Source: Angiostrongylus vasorum
Taxonomy: Eukaryota > Nematoda > Chromadorea > Rhabditida > Metastrongylidae
Direction of reading: 5' to 3'
DNA: 64,000 nt
Assembly: GCA_018806985.1 (NCBI GenBank)
Contig: JADANN010000118.1
Coordinates: forward strand, 62,001-126,000
Made by a program: the position numbers and the translations under genes. Under the pieces are notes generated by a model. That model was not told the origin of the DNA. It saw only the letters and a program-made list of their open reading frames with translations, and did not search any database. The stretch's first letter is position 1. Each line of letters opens with the position of its first letter. Positions 12,115 to 25,008 of the stretch are shown here, piece after piece.

Positions 12115-12700
12115 TCCTCTGTATAACTTTAATGATGTTGAGATATTGGCAAAACTGTCTGCGGTGGGGAACGAACGCGCTATTGTCCTTTCTGGGGAGT
12201 AACGCGTTCACCACAACACCATGCGAGTCCGCGGTTTCGCCTGTCTCTCAGCTAGTTCTATCGATCTTTTTCCATCAGCAATCACCCGTCAGCGGGATTG
12301 ATCCGGGGAGCCCAAGTCGGCAACGAATCCAGTTAAGCTGAGGCTGCAGTTATAATCACAATTTTAACTTATTATTTACTGCCTACTCTTTTTAATGGCA
12401 AGGTATATATCAGCTTAACTGGGTTCAATGCCGATTTGGGCTCCCCAGATCAATCCCGTTGACGGGTGATTGCTGATGGCAAAAGACCGATAGAACTAGC
12501 TGAGAGACAGGCGAAACGAAGGGCTCGCATGGTGCGGTGGTGAATGCGTTACTCCCCGGAAACGACAATAGCGCGTTCGTTGCCCACTGCAGACACCTGC
12601 GATCCCGGAGTTTTGCAAGTATCTCAGCATCATTAAAGTTATATTTCGCAATATACACCCTGCCGTTGGGAGGAGTAGACAGTAAATAATAAGTTAAAAT
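12115..12700. repeat. Repeat C, complete head-to-head pair (foldback)
   Basis: Two inverted half-units, 12130-12350 and 12420-12660, each contain ACGCGTTACTCCCC-type and GGCGAAAC-type segments in opposite orientation. The middle carries TTTACTGCCTACTCTTTTTA and ATGGCAAGGTATA. Each half holds a tRNA-like stretch with GGTGGTGAACGCGTTACTCC as A-box region and GCGTTCGTTCCCC-like B-box. ORFs of 69-77 codons are repeat translation. Confidence 0.8.
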
Positions 12701-13399
12701 TGTAATTCCTCTGTATACTTTTTCGATAATCGCAGAGGGTGACCTCAGAATAAAAGGAAAAAAAAATCAAGGCACTATTGTCAGTAACGAATTGAATGAA
12801 TGACCGAAACACTTGCCCGACATTGTGACTCCAATGTCCGGTATTCTGACCTGTAGTTCACCATCAAAATTTACAGACAGAAGTTTACAATGGTGGTTTC
12901 ATGAAAGTCTTCTCAGAAAGAAAACTTATATTTCGAGGCTATCAACTTATTGAAGAGGGATTGTTGGCGATTCCCTGGAACGGAATATCCTTCTAAGTCT
13001 CGGTTTTCCAGAGCGAACTTTTCTATAACAATCCATATCTTCGTTAACTCTTTTAGGAATTTTCAGTTGGGAGACTAACGACCCAAATATTATTTTGCTC
13101 AACCATACAACGACTTTTTATTTTTTTATTTGTCCTTTATATAGCGACTTTATTTCTTGAAATCGTCCATGGGGAGACGATTTATGAGTAGCTCACGTTC
13201 TACTTACGTCGATACTGATAAGTCTTCAGTGTTCGTATAAAAATGTGCTACCCAGTCAAGTCATGCGGTTGAATGAAGCATGATGTCAGATTGAACGGTG
13301 TATTTGTAACAGATATGTGACGACATCTAGTTTTATATGATGACTACTTGGGAGTGTGTCTAATTTTTTCGCTGATATCCATTGATAAGCTAGTCAGAA
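12701..13399. other. No recognised feature
   Basis: AT-rich sequence with no supported exon or repeat. Confidence 0.3.
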
Positions 13400-13592
13400 A
13401 GGAGGTCAGCTGTACACGCAGCTGCAGTTGTTTTACATATCAACGGTATGAGACTCGCACGCTCTACCACACTCGAACAAGACCACCACCATGGACTACG
13501 GTTGCGAGAGAAGGGAACGAATAGCATATGTGCTGGGGTCCGCACAACTCGTGAAGACGGACCGTCCAAGTATCCAAGTAGGTAAGTGATTG
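13400..13592 (+). repeat. Repeat E-like element with conserved mini-ORF start
   Basis: Second copy of the 815-1005 element. ATG at 13491 in ACCACCATGGACTACGG opens a frame whose residues partly match the frame at 900 (Q-L-V-K-T followed by R and S/T-x-Q-V). It ends at GTATCCAAGTAGGTAAGT, which looks like a splice donor. A T-rich stretch follows to about 13790. Confidence 0.55.
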
Positions 13593-15480
13593 TTCAGTTA
13601 TTTGTGCGTGTGTTTGTGTCATGACCGAAATGTTTCATTTTTTTCTCTTTACAACATCCTTACCTTTGTTCTATAGTTTTGCTCTCCCACCACTGATTTG
13701 TTATCCACTCATCTATTACTTTTGTTTCCGGTACTTTTTTCGACTTGTCTTCTTGACTACTCCACTGCTATTACTCTGTTTACACTACGTCAGCTACACT
13801 TGCTGCAGCCCTGCAACTGCATAACAGAAATACACGAGAAATGTAGTTGTCTCTCTTCATCCTGCAGAAAATGTACTCTGCTCACATCTCGGATTGCACT
13901 TAACAACGTCCGCAGTAATACAGGGAATGATCAAAGGATACACATTTCAAGACTAAGGGTATGCTTGAAAAATTAGTGAGTTCGACGTAGAGGGAAAATT
14001 ACGAAAGGAAAAAAATTTTGTATATCCTTAGTTCCAAACGGAACTGTTACTAGAAATGCTGTGATTGCAAAAACCCTAAGGGATCAGGAAATAATATAGG
14101 AAACCCGAAACATGAGGTGTTATGGGTGGGGTTGATTAGTCGTCCCTCAGTTGTTTGCCGATGATTAATTACTTACAAAAACCAACTGTAAACTTCACCA
14201 GCAGCCTTGGCAGCAAAGAATGAACAGAAATGGGCTCGTGTTTTCATGGCAAATCCAGAATAAATGGCTACAGGACCAAGCATTTGACGTTGATCAATCC
14301 CTTAGAGGTGTGACACCACTAGGCTACGTAGAGGTGATTGAATACATACTTGGCCTTATAAGACACCTTCACTTCATGGATGAGGCATAACCTTATAAAC
14401 GTGGTTAACTTGCTATCTCATGCCTCAACTTTTCTTTCGTGATCGCTTCTTGGGTTAATTGAAGGCCCTGGCTTCACGCTGGTGGATGTGCTCTCGTTTT
14501 AGAGAAGGAGTGTCATCAGTTTATATTCTATTCGAATCACATCACCGTTTGAGGTGGGTTTTTTTAACATGCACTCCTACATCTTCTGCACTTCATAAAG
14601 TTCCTTGAAAATCGCCGCTTCACCGGTACTTTTCGAAAAAGAATGACAGTTTCGTCAATATAATAAAGCCTTTATAGAAATTTATCTGCAACCATCCAAA
14701 CTTTTCGTCCCATTCGAGCGACTTCATTATTTCCAGTGCGCAACGCATGCAAGATCGTATCAAACCATCGGACTTTTTTTCCGTATGGGGATGGTAGGAC
14801 GTCTGTGATAAAGCTGTATCTTCATGGTGGGGATGTAATAGAAGTCAGCTAGAGTTCTTGAGTTGGACGCGTTCACTTCTTCATAGATTGATAGAAAAAT
14901 CTTCGATGGGATTACATTTTTTCCGATGCTGATCGTCCTTTCGTAACAGGAAAAATTTAGAATAAGGGATGTATTGCCAACAGATTTTTACGAAAGCATC
15001 TAAGCTTTGTAAGTGATGCATGACGTAAAAAGCCTGCCGGAATCCTAATTACTCGACTGGTTGAGTTTGATCCAGACTTAGAGACATGCTATAATTTTTA
15101 ACATTGCACAATGTGCTTAGCAAGCAAATCAATCTGTAGTTGCAAACATTTCTCCAGTAGCTCCATTCTAGGACTGGATAGTAGGGCATCCTCCAAAAAG
15201 TGCTTTTAGTTTGCGGCTGCAGACTCTAGAAAGCCGCCTGTGATGTTGGGTGGTGCTGTGGCTGTGCTTCTCTTTACGAACTTGATAGAGAAGGATGCGC
15301 GGTGAATGTAGGAGTTGTAGGGTTTTTCAAGAGCAGTTATGGAATGGAAGATACTTAACTACACATTTCCGCTATTAATTCATACACACTTCTGCAATTA
15401 ATTCTAGATCATTACTAACTTATTATTAACTGTTAAAGGTGTAAATCACAACGTCGCGAATTTTTATCTATTGTCTAATA
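13593..15480. other. Unassigned; traces of SINE-A and RTE
   Basis: 14278-14372 is a SINE-A tail fragment (-) with TTGACGTTGATCAATCCCTT. Around 14570-14760 (-) a LEIMKSLEWDEK-like stretch recalls the LEWD segment upstream of the RTE FADD motif, but frames are broken. No host exon is recognised. Confidence 0.4.
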
Positions 15481-15484
15481 GTTT

Positions 15485-15905
15485 TTTAATGGCAGGGTAT
15501 TATGTGACACATATAACCATAATGTTGCTGAGACATCTACAAAACTCCGGACCGTTGGTGTCAACGGTGGAGACTGAGCACGATATAGCCCTTTCCGAGG
15601 ATTAACGCGTTCACCACCACATCATGCGAGTCCTTCGTTTCGCCTGTCTCTCAGCCGTGTTATTGACCTATAGGCGCTATTAGCAATCACCGGTTGACGG
15701 AATTGATCTGGGGACCACAAATCGGCATGGACCTAGTTAAGCTTTAATGGGAGGCGAAACGAAGGACTCGCATAATGTGGTGCTGAACGCGTTAGCCCAC
15801 GGAAAGGGTAATAGCGTGTTCGGTCCCCACCGCAGACACCACCGGTCCAGAGTTTTGCAAACATTTCAGCAACATTATGGTTATATGTTTTAGGTGTAAT
15901 TCTTA
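15485..15905. repeat. Repeat C foldback pair
   Basis: The left arm begins ATGGCAGGGTATTATGTG and TTGCTGAGACATCTACAAAA. The right arm ends in its complement, TTTTGCAAACATTTCAGCAA. Head-to-head arrangement with a short non-palindromic centre near 15680-15750. Confidence 0.78.
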
Positions 15906-18900
15906 TGAACTTCCCGTGATGAGCTGAAGCGGTGATCAATTAGAAGTGACTATCAACATCATAACCCAGGAATCACAAACACCATCGCGCAAGACTCTTG
16001 AAGCGTTTTGGATAAATTTAAATGTACAAAAAGAACTGGAAGAACGAATGCCTACAATCACATGTGCCATAGTGCCTTACCTGAGAATGACTCTTTGATC
16101 TGAGCGGGTTTCATTCATCATCCCACATGAACAACACACTGGTGATCCCCCACACCTTACAAAACGTTGGGTAGTTTTCTAAAAATCCGACGCTCATTTA
16201 TATAATAGATCATCACTAGTGCTATAGATATAATAAAATACGTCCGCATGTAAAGAAGGCGAAGCCGCCGTAACGTTGGCCACCGAACGACGACGACGGT
16301 AACAACAGCAACAACTATTACCAATCTCGCTTATAATGCCTAGGCTTGTAGAAAGTTGGTCTGCCGTGTTAGGTGTGTCAAAGCCAAACCATGCTTTATT
16401 TTTTCTTCCTTTCTTAAATAACCTCCTCTTCTGATGGTTTTCTATCCAAGAATTTTTTTCTGTGGTGGTGATGATATCCAAAGAATTTGAACTACGTACA
16501 GTTTTGTAATCATTTCTCGAGCACTTCGTTGTCTTTCCTTGGATCATTTCCATTGCCGAACCATGTAGGTATGACATTACGTCCATAATTTTTCTTGTAA
16601 ATCATCAGATGAATAGGTTGACGAGTGGTAAAAGGTGAATATTCACTCCACGCAAAGGATGAAGAAGAATGGTCAAGCGTAGTGATAGGATCTCACATAC
16701 TGACGATGAGTTAAAGGATTTTTAAGGAACATAGCCTACGCTGTCGTTTCGTAACGACACCTTACCTTCGTGGATGGTAAGTGTCATGTCGTTTAATCGT
16801 AACATGCAGTTCTTGTCCCTCCGCTCTCCTTCAGGGCTATTCTGTAACTTTAGGCAATCTTCAAGGCTTAAAAGAGTCTAAAAATCGGAGTCAAAAAGGG
16901 AGTGCTTTGGTATTTGAAATGTAGAGGAAGAAATAGCAAACATGCAGTGTAGGGGGTGCTAAGATGTGTATATTGCTGAATGAGCTAGTTCTTTTCCCTA
17001 GAACTTTAAAACATCCCTTACTAGCGCTTCCCATATCGTCACTGAATGCAACTCAAGCATAGCATAGGTTTACTTTAAGTTAGATCCTCAGATGAAAATG
17101 CCTAAGTCGTCCTCATGTCCGTCTTACTGTTTGTTAGTACGGATGTCTAAAATTAATGTTTACATCATTCCAAGGGTTCGTAGTCTTTGATTGCTTCATT
17201 CCAAGGGATCTTAATTTTTGATTGCTCCTGGGTGAAGATATCTAAACTGGTAACTGTTCTCACGTAAGAGAATCAGAAACGAACTCGACTGTTTTACAAT
17301 AGATCGATGCCGAATTCTGAATCTAAACCATCGACTAACTAACGGATGCAGAACTCTACGCTAAACTTTTTCACTTAACAGTGCTCCTATAGCGTTGTCT
17401 TGCAGCAGTGACAAAGGCGAATATTTCAACCACATCGAGAATTCTGAGCACTAACCAGAGACCAATTGAACGACATATTCTGAAACCTAACCAGCATTCG
17501 GAACGTCTTGCGGAAATACGCTGATTATCGGAACCTATCTCTTCTTTGAGATCTATGAGAACATACATCGATAGCGAAAAACAGATTGGCCGGTTACAAA
17601 ATAGGGAAAACATGACATACTGGACAAAAAGAAGGACTCCATCAGAATGCAAGCGTCCTCTTGGACGAAACGATGGGCGGACGTCCTCCTCATGGCTAAT
17701 TTTAACCATCTGCTTTCGCATATGGGAACAATTTCAGGACTAAAGAACGCTCCTAGAAAAACATCGTTGTGCTCAAAGCAGTTCACCGTCGTGGATGTGA
17801 CGTTAGCACAAGAGGGAAACGAATGCAATTTGTGTACTTGTACTCGGATCAATTCTGTATTTGTATTTAGAGTATTTCTTCTCCACTGAATAAGTAACGC
17901 ATGTGAAGTTACAATGCGAAAAGCAATCAGATCTGGAATTCAACAAACAGTGCCTTCATTTCAGCTCAGTTCTTCTTCTCACTCAACCCATGAAAGGCAA
18001 AACTAGCTATAGTCTTGTAGACTTTATTCTAGCTCAACCTATCTCCAAAGTATAAGAAATCAAAAGAATTCGTTAATTACAATGGCAATTCAGTGACCAT
18101 CAATTAATAAATTCTCTGCATTACCTCTCAGAACTAAAAATTCTACTTCTGACTTCTGCATGTCAAATAAATGGAAATAGTATATACATGAAATATTATG
18201 TTCATCACCAGACGATATATGAAAAATAGCAAAATCACTTAAACAGAGTTGACACTAGTTCTCGAATACTAAAACCAGTAATAACGGACCCTCATCGACG
18301 ACAGAAAATGCGAATTTAAAGCGAGCAATAAAGAGACACATCAGTCACAACACAAAGCTACTCAGAACTAAACGACTGGAAGTAGATGAGAGGAAATGAG
18401 GAAAACACGAGTCAAACGAATAGAAAAGGCAATGTACTCTTATCGTCGAAACACTATCAATCTGAGCCCGACGTTGTGCAAGGAGCCACGGTGTACAATA
18501 AGGTTATAATCGATGTCTTCTCTGTCCCACGCATCTGAAATTTATTTAGTTGACTGCAACCAGTTACGGATCAAAAACACACGGAGTTCAATCGAGATAT
18601 TGCTACTAGCAACCTCTATAACATTAGTTCGGCATGACAAGTAAGTTAACAAATTCAGTTCAGGAGAATTAGAAATGCCACTTGCAATGGGTTACTGCCT
18701 CATTGTGGCTAAAGGTATTTCCGGGTGTTGGACTACGACGTGTAGTCGGGTTTCATCCTCAGTGTTAGCAAAACGAGCGAAGGAGTTCGACAACTTCACC
18801 AGGTAACTAAGCTAAGAATAAACCACTACCAGTAGCAAACTATTGAGAATGCAGTAAACTTTCTTGTATACAAGCAGACGCAAACGAATGTTGTCCATAT

Positions 18901-18939
18901 GTTGTTATTAAGGCGCATCAGGTGCTGATTCCATAAAAT
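15906..18939. other. Unassigned sequence
   Basis: No recognised gene. The longest frames are 130 codons at 16194-16586 (-) and overlapping 65-116 codon frames on both strands at 17371-17889. None shows a domain I know or a consistent exon chain. The 17.4-17.9 kb cluster could be a decayed gene, but the strand cannot be chosen. Confidence 0.3.
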
Positions 18940-19990
18940 TTTCGACATTTTAGCGTGTATGGAGCCCACCCTGAACTTTGATTGCTTACATCAGTCGTAG
19001 CGTCGGATTCCCTCTCTCATCTATATGATACAGGATAGTCATCGCCCTCTATACTAAACTTCTATAGCACTGGATGGTCTTTCACTTTGTATGCGTTTCC
19101 AGCGAATGAGTTAGAACAGGGAGAATTCATTTCGTCACATTTTCGACGCTCTACAGACAGCTCGCTTTCTTCTGCTCTGCTCTTGAGCTAAATCGTCCAT
19201 TATGGCGACTTCTCCACGCAAGTATACTTTAACCTCTAGCATTCAATGCTACTCTTCTGTTCAGCATAAATGGGACATCAAAACCAAAGCCGTTTTGATG
19301 ACTACCGTCTTCTTGAGATTCAGATGAAGACCAATGTTTCCAAATGGCGTTTTTAAAAATACACCACTAATCGTCAAGCCTGTCCAGTGTCTAATATCAT
19401 AAAGATAATATCAGCAAAGCGAAAGTGGTGGTGCAGTTTCTGACCACCGATATTCACTACTATGTTATTCCACTCTAGTTTTCGTATAACTTTCTCGAAA
19501 GTTGTAACTTTGGCGAAAATGTATTTTTTTGTCGAACTCCTCCCTTTATAACAATGTTAAGGCCGCTAAAGATTGGCGAATTCCTGGTTCTGAAGTTGTT
19601 ATGTAACTCACGAAGGACTCTGATGCATTGAGTATGGATGCCTTCTCTCTTCAGAGCTTCCAGGTTCGCTAGCGTGTCAATAAATCAAATGCATTTTTTA
19701 AATCCGATTCGGATCGTCGTTCATGGACTTACTTCTGGTTAAGAGGACAACAACATCGCGGACTCTGTCATGGAATATTCTGACCAATGGGCGGTATTAT
19801 TTCTACCATTTTTGGCGACTGATACCAAAGAATAGCTTTCCGGTTTCTTCGAGAGTAGTCAAGAAATTTTTGTTCGTTGAAGGCGACTCATAACCACCTC
19901 CTATGTACTTCCCAGTCACACTGCTTGGATGATTTTTTGCAGAACTGACTTGCAGGCCCACGCACGAACCATGAATGTGTTAACATAAAT
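18940..19990 (-). mobile_element. RTE non-LTR retrotransposon relic with internal deletion
   Basis: 18940-19560 matches (with many changes) the minus-strand reverse-transcriptase part of the element at 31379-34382, including the stretch encoding RLNLxKT-type residues near 19290-19340. 19860-19990 matches that element's 5' region (compare 34060-34160), so the endonuclease part between is deleted. No open frame remains. Confidence 0.68.
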
Positions 19991-20231
19991 ACATAGATTA
20001 TATGCCAGTTCATGGAATCAATCAATGGAATCAAAAACATACAGTCCTAAAGAAGTCCTCCTGAACCCACACGTAACCCATTAAAGCACAAGGTCGCTTC
20101 AAGCACGTGCTTAACCAGTTGTCGGCTGGAGATTCCTCAGAGAAGGACATCTTTGGGTATATAACTGTGCTATTATGATTTCTAAGGAACCGATTAGCAA
20201 ACAACACATTAATCATCGGTTCTGAGCTGTT

Positions 20232-23200
20232 TCATTGCCTTTTCTTCCGAAATGGAAGATGCTCAATCTTCACGAACGATGTCTTATAACAAAGAGCAGT
20301 TGAAAATTAGTAAAAATTAGCCGGTCGATATAGAATGATTAACTGAGAGGAAAACTCACATCAGTGAGATGCAAACTCTCGTCCAGCTTCTGAACAGGAT
20401 ACATTGTTGCATACACCGTACTATCTCCATCCTTTGTGCTGATCGTGTATGCTGTGCTATTAGCTATATCTTTTATTTCAGCTGCTGCACTAATACCTGG
20501 AAATAAAATACGAAAAGCTTGTGATGGTATATAAGCCATTGGTAAAGGAGATACAATGTCAAAACAACCACCTTTGAAAGAGGATATGCATGAAGAGTTG
20601 GATTCAGGCTGAAATGAAAACGTTGCCAAAGGACCAATGATATAGTTCAAGTATAAGAACAGTAAATACATATGTAGAAGACCTACATCGCGAATACACT
20701 GCAACATTGCCATACGGGCAGCTTTACATTCCCATATTATCTTGCTCATAAGTATTGAAACCTAAACGTGAAAACCTATACTGAGCACATTAATCTGAGC
20801 AGCAGAAAAATATCAGCAAAAATCAGTGCTTCAATGAGTGTCCCCACCTTCGTCCGTGAGCACGATAAATTAGTTCGCATCAAAATGAATTGCTGTAGAT
20901 GAGCGATAGTAGCTGCTTCATCCACAAATAGATAGAATGAAGGGAGTTCACGAGGAGAAATCAGACGAGAAGACGATTTCGGATTGCGATTAGGACGAAG
21001 AATCACTTCAACCGTTTTCGCTGACTGTCGAGACAGATACAAATGCTGACGCTCCTGAACAAATAGTAATTGGCTAATGTTACATTAGAATGAGAATGTG
21101 GAACAGATAACGCAGAGTAGAAAGTGTTACTTTGAAATAACGAAACTAAACAATTAGAAAAATTCACAACTCTTACGTCAAAGAATATTTACGGGCCAGG
21201 TTTACAAGTGATATAAAACACTGTTTTAATCTTCTGACTGAATGTCTCAAGGACAAAAAAAGGAGTGCAGAGCTAAATCGAAAGCAGATAAAAGACGAAA
21301 ATGCAACGACCAAGTTCATACACTGATATAAAACAATTATGTTGCAACAAAAACTAATGGTTCAAGAGGTTTATGTATCTTATAACGCTTCGGGAGTAGT
21401 CAATATTGAGCAATAACCACACCACTTCACTCTAAATCACGAAACCTATTTTTGCCGAACACGCTTGCACTGGTTTTCAAATGATAAAATAATGATTTGA
21501 CGTAGTCCAGTTTAGATTTCAGAAATAAAAATGTTACAGTAAAGACATGAGGGAACAGTGGAGTGGCTAGTGGTATAGTCCATGGAGCAAGGAGCTAGTT
21601 CGACCCCATTTACAATGCTCTCCTCCAGTCCACGTGGGGACGTCCTAACCCCGCTATCCGAAGGTTCTGGAGAGAATCGACTCGATCAGTATTCTTAGAC
21701 ATTCGTAAAAACGATAAAATCCTCAAGCGGCACCCGAAACAACACGTAAAACTCGTAAGGCCTTCGTGGATGACAAATGCAAAGTGAAAACGAATCGAAT
21801 GAAAAAAAAGTGCTGGGATCTGCACAGTAGATGTGATGAAGGGTCACATAAAATAAAAAAATAGTCGAGCTATTTTAAATTTCCATATGGTAATAGGATA
21901 CAATGAATGACGAGAGATAATCACAGAACATTTTTTAAACTTGAAGGTGTAAAAACTAAAAAAGTATGAAAAATTGGAAGTGTACTTTCGTCAACTCCTA
22001 ATTAAACAACAACAATATCACTACTGTGCCATTCTTTTTCATAAAACTATAAAGTATGAGCTATTTGCAAGTATCAGGGACACTTTCTGCACATGACAAA
22101 AAAGGGAGAATATAAACTTATACAAAAACTTACACAAAATTCTCCTTTGACATCTTCGGAATCAAGTGAGTCATTATTTGATGATTCTCCATTCGCTTCC
22201 TTTTCGAGAAAGACATCTCCCTGAAAGGAATCAAAAAATCAAAACGTAGAAACACTTCGTACGATCTGGGGAATACAATGATCTCTTCATGTTGTTCACC
22301 ACTAACCAGTGATTTTTCATCTCCAGATTCAGCTTCAACGTGTTCACCGGAAACGTTTTCGATGGTTCGAGCTTTCGACTGCAGCATACGATTCACTTTC
22401 GCTACGTTCTTCCTGTACTCCGCAGTGATTCCAAATCTGTTTGGCTCCTTTTTTTCGATTGTTGGCCAAACATGATCCTTATTGCACTTAAGATTACCGT
22501 TCTCATGGAAAGTTAAATGAGACGGAATGAATGTAAAACACGAAAAAATATTTTATGAAAGCGAACCTCAAACAGTTTATACTCAGTGTCGTAATAACCA
22601 CTGCTTCCATCTTTGATTCTTCTGTCACGAAGAGGAGGAGGGATATGGTTGATGAGATTTCCATAGATGCGAAAGGGTCGTCGTTCCTCCGCGTCAACTC
22701 CGTCATGCTCAGGAATTCTTGGCAATGGAAGAGGCGGATCGTGGTGTGGCAACCCCATTTTTTTAAGATACCGCTGCACCAATGCGTTGCTCCCTTGAAA
22801 CTTCCGATCCCAGTAGAACGCTAAATAATTAATATGCCCGTTAGGTTACAAATACGGCAAGATATTGGAAACAGTGTAAACGAATACTTTAGGAACGGCA
22901 AAAAATAAACGTGGAATTCGGAAACTTTTCTTTCTGTTTAGCTTACTTTATACTATTCAACAGTGGAAACCCTCTTAACAAATTCGTAAAACATAATCAC
23001 TCTGAACGCATAACGCACCATGTTCAGCTGCTAGAGGATGGATTCTGCTTTGAGGTGCCGTCTTCTTTCTGATGATCTTCCTACGCTCTTCAGAAACATT
23101 GCACATATCCATGTATTCCTCATCACTAGCTAGAACCAACAATGACAATACAATCTAAGGGGAGGCTGCCAAATCACGTGGTAAAGAGTTGAAAACACGC

Positions 23201-24246
23201 AAACATAGACTTCACTTCAGAGAGCACACAAAAGGATTGCCTACTTACAAGTAGAATGAGGTTTCCGGGCGAATAAATCATGCACAGTATTGAGGTCGAA
23301 ATCGATCTAAAGAAGAAAATCGTTCTACGACTGGATAACAGACAAGAAAAAAACAGAAATACCTTTCTAATGATGTCTTGAAAATTCGAATCGTGGCAAA
23401 CAGGTTGATTCCGGTCAAGCTGAGTGTTGCATCGAGGACACCTTAGATTACCGGCTGCTATTCGAGGGCTCATGCAACTTTCACAAAACCTATGCATACA
23501 CACCTGAAAACGCTCATAGAACAGAACCATCTCTACTAGTACTTGAAAACCGACTTCCATTTAACCTCGGTGTGACTGATCAATATGTATTGCTTCTTTG
23601 ATAAGCTCGCACAAGGTTGATCTATAATTCTAATACAATAACAATAGTCTTAAATAATAATAATCGTAACCTAATAATCTTTGATAGTGATAGTTTATTA
23701 ACCTCGTATAAGAATACCAAAGGAAGTAATACATTCTTAGTAAATAAGGAAACATTTAACATGTGTAATACTTACCATACAAAAAAAAGGAAGCATATAA
23801 TGATGCTGAGCTATTTGCAAAACTCCGAACCGCAGGTGTCTGCGGTGGGGAACGAACGCGCCATACGCTTTCCGAGGGCTAAAGCGTTTACCACCACATC
23901 ATGTGGGTCCTTCGCTTCGTCTGTCTCTCATCTAGTTTTCTATCTACCACTTTTATATCGTTATCTTCTTTCTTTACTGATATTATCTACTAACCGTAGT
24001 TGCGACAGGAACGTTACATATTCGTTGACACAAAATGCACGCAAAATCCTTCACTAAACATCGCTTATCCATCGTAGCCAGTAAATTCTCAGTGGATTTC
24101 CTTTTCACCGGTCGATGGGATTCTTGAGACGGAGAAGCGATCCTCTGAATGACAAAAAATCGATTCCGAAGTTTAAGCCAACGTTGCTAGAGATATTTCC
24201 TAGCTTTTGTAATCAAATGGGAACATACCGTTGCCGTACATGACAT
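20232..24246 (-). CDS. RING1: RING1-type Polycomb (PRC1) E3 ubiquitin ligase
   Basis: Thirteen exons that all join in phase: 24246-24229, 24144-23995, 23503-23363, 23306-23249, 23129-23019, 22820-22567, 22501-22277, 22220-22134, 21054-20848, 20761-20687, 20608-20572, 20496-20360 and 20282-20232 (TGA), giving 516 aa. The C3HC4 RING is split over exons 2-3: CILC, then CMHRFCESC and CPRC. The last five exons match a RAWUL-like ubiquitin fold (VEVILRPN ... AYTISTKDGD ... KLDESLHL). RING1/RING2 proteins ubiquitylate histone H2A in PRC1 in the nucleus. C. elegans has divergent homologues such as SPAT-3. Exons 5-8 are acidic and basic linker. Start: the ATG closest to the first phase-0 donor, behind a TTTAG acceptor at about 24317 that may be an SL site. 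SINE-B (21546-21870) and a repeat C half (23795-23945) sit in introns. Family call strong; exact orthologue uncertain. Confidence 0.88.
21546..21870 (+). repeat. SINE-B copy in a RING1 intron
   Basis: tRNA-like head GTGGCTAGTGGTATAG, then B-box-like AGTTCGACCCC. The family tail contains GAATCGACTCGATCAG, CTTCGTGGATGACAAATGC and GTGCTGGGATCTGCACAG. It is antisense to the host gene and lies in the intron between exons 8 and 9. Confidence 0.8.
23795..23945 (+). repeat. Repeat C half-unit
   Basis: A single arm, GATGCTGAGCTATTTGCAAA through GTCTGTCTCTCATCTAG, without its inverted partner. It lies in the intron that splits the RING finger. Confidence 0.75.
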
Positions 24247-24458
24247 TCTAACATAAGCCACTCCGTAAAAATATCACTAGTGAATGCCTGAGTACGGCAG
24301 ATACGCGACGATGGATCTAAACATTAAATGAATAAGTAAATATTGATTAGATAGACGAATAAACAGTCTAGAGTTCTCTCAAGTAGATCGACCAGAACTT
24401 TCGTAAACTCACTTAAATGCCTATTAAAGCTCGAAAAGTACTATATATGATAAAGCTA

Positions 24459-24735
24459 AAAGGATAAATCTCTCGACGTTGATCAATGCCTGAGGGATGC
24501 GCCATGCATTCGATTTCACTAAGCATCGTTTGGAGGTGACTGAATGCATATCTGGCCTTTACAATGACTCGCCGCGGCCTACCGATGTGTCGGCCCCAGT
24601 GTTACTGTCCTCCCAGACAAGTCTGGTACCAATTTCCCGACCCCGGAGGATGGAAGGCTTGGTGAACCTGGGGGCGTGGGATCGATCCCATGTGCATTGC
24701 AGAGTGCATCTAAACACTGCGCTACACATGCTCAT
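24459..24735 (-). repeat. SINE-A copy, near full length
   Basis: It separates the divergent RING1 and TRM7 genes. Tail GACGTTGATCAATGCCTG, core CCCAGACAAGTCTGGTACC at about 24615 (perfect palindrome), head ending GCGCTACACATGC. Confidence 0.88.
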
Positions 24736-25008
24736 GCTCATACACTGAAAAATACTATTACAAAGCGATCTGAATGGAGCAAATACTGAACAGTACTGCG
24801 TAGTACCATGCACAAATAAATTTATTTTTTCTGGATTAGCGCGAATATTACAAAATATTGTCTGAAGTTACGGAGGTCTCCACTTATTTGTCGGTAAGAG
24901 ATGACCGTTCCCACTTATGGCTCCTACTAGTGGTTTGCATCGTTTTCATGGAGAGACGATTTGTTGGATGAGGGTTTTCTGCGTCTATAGTTGTAAATCT
25001 TTAAGGTT

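Noticed and set aside
12132..12658. Repeated [13 protein letters not shown] peptide family (also at 25344, 47697 and elsewhere)
   Set aside because: It is the repeat C arm read through. It occurs in both orientations and is broken in many copies.
14570..15000. Another RTE reverse transcriptase fragment (-)
   Set aside because: Only a LEWD-like stretch is visible, without the flanking motifs. Mentioned in the region note only.
16194..16586. 130-codon minus-strand ORF as a gene
   Set aside because: No known domain, no convincing splice partners, and low-complexity Cys/Arg and Thr runs. Left unassigned.
17371..17889. Possible decayed gene with overlapping frames on both strands
   Set aside because: The strand cannot be chosen and no family is recognised.
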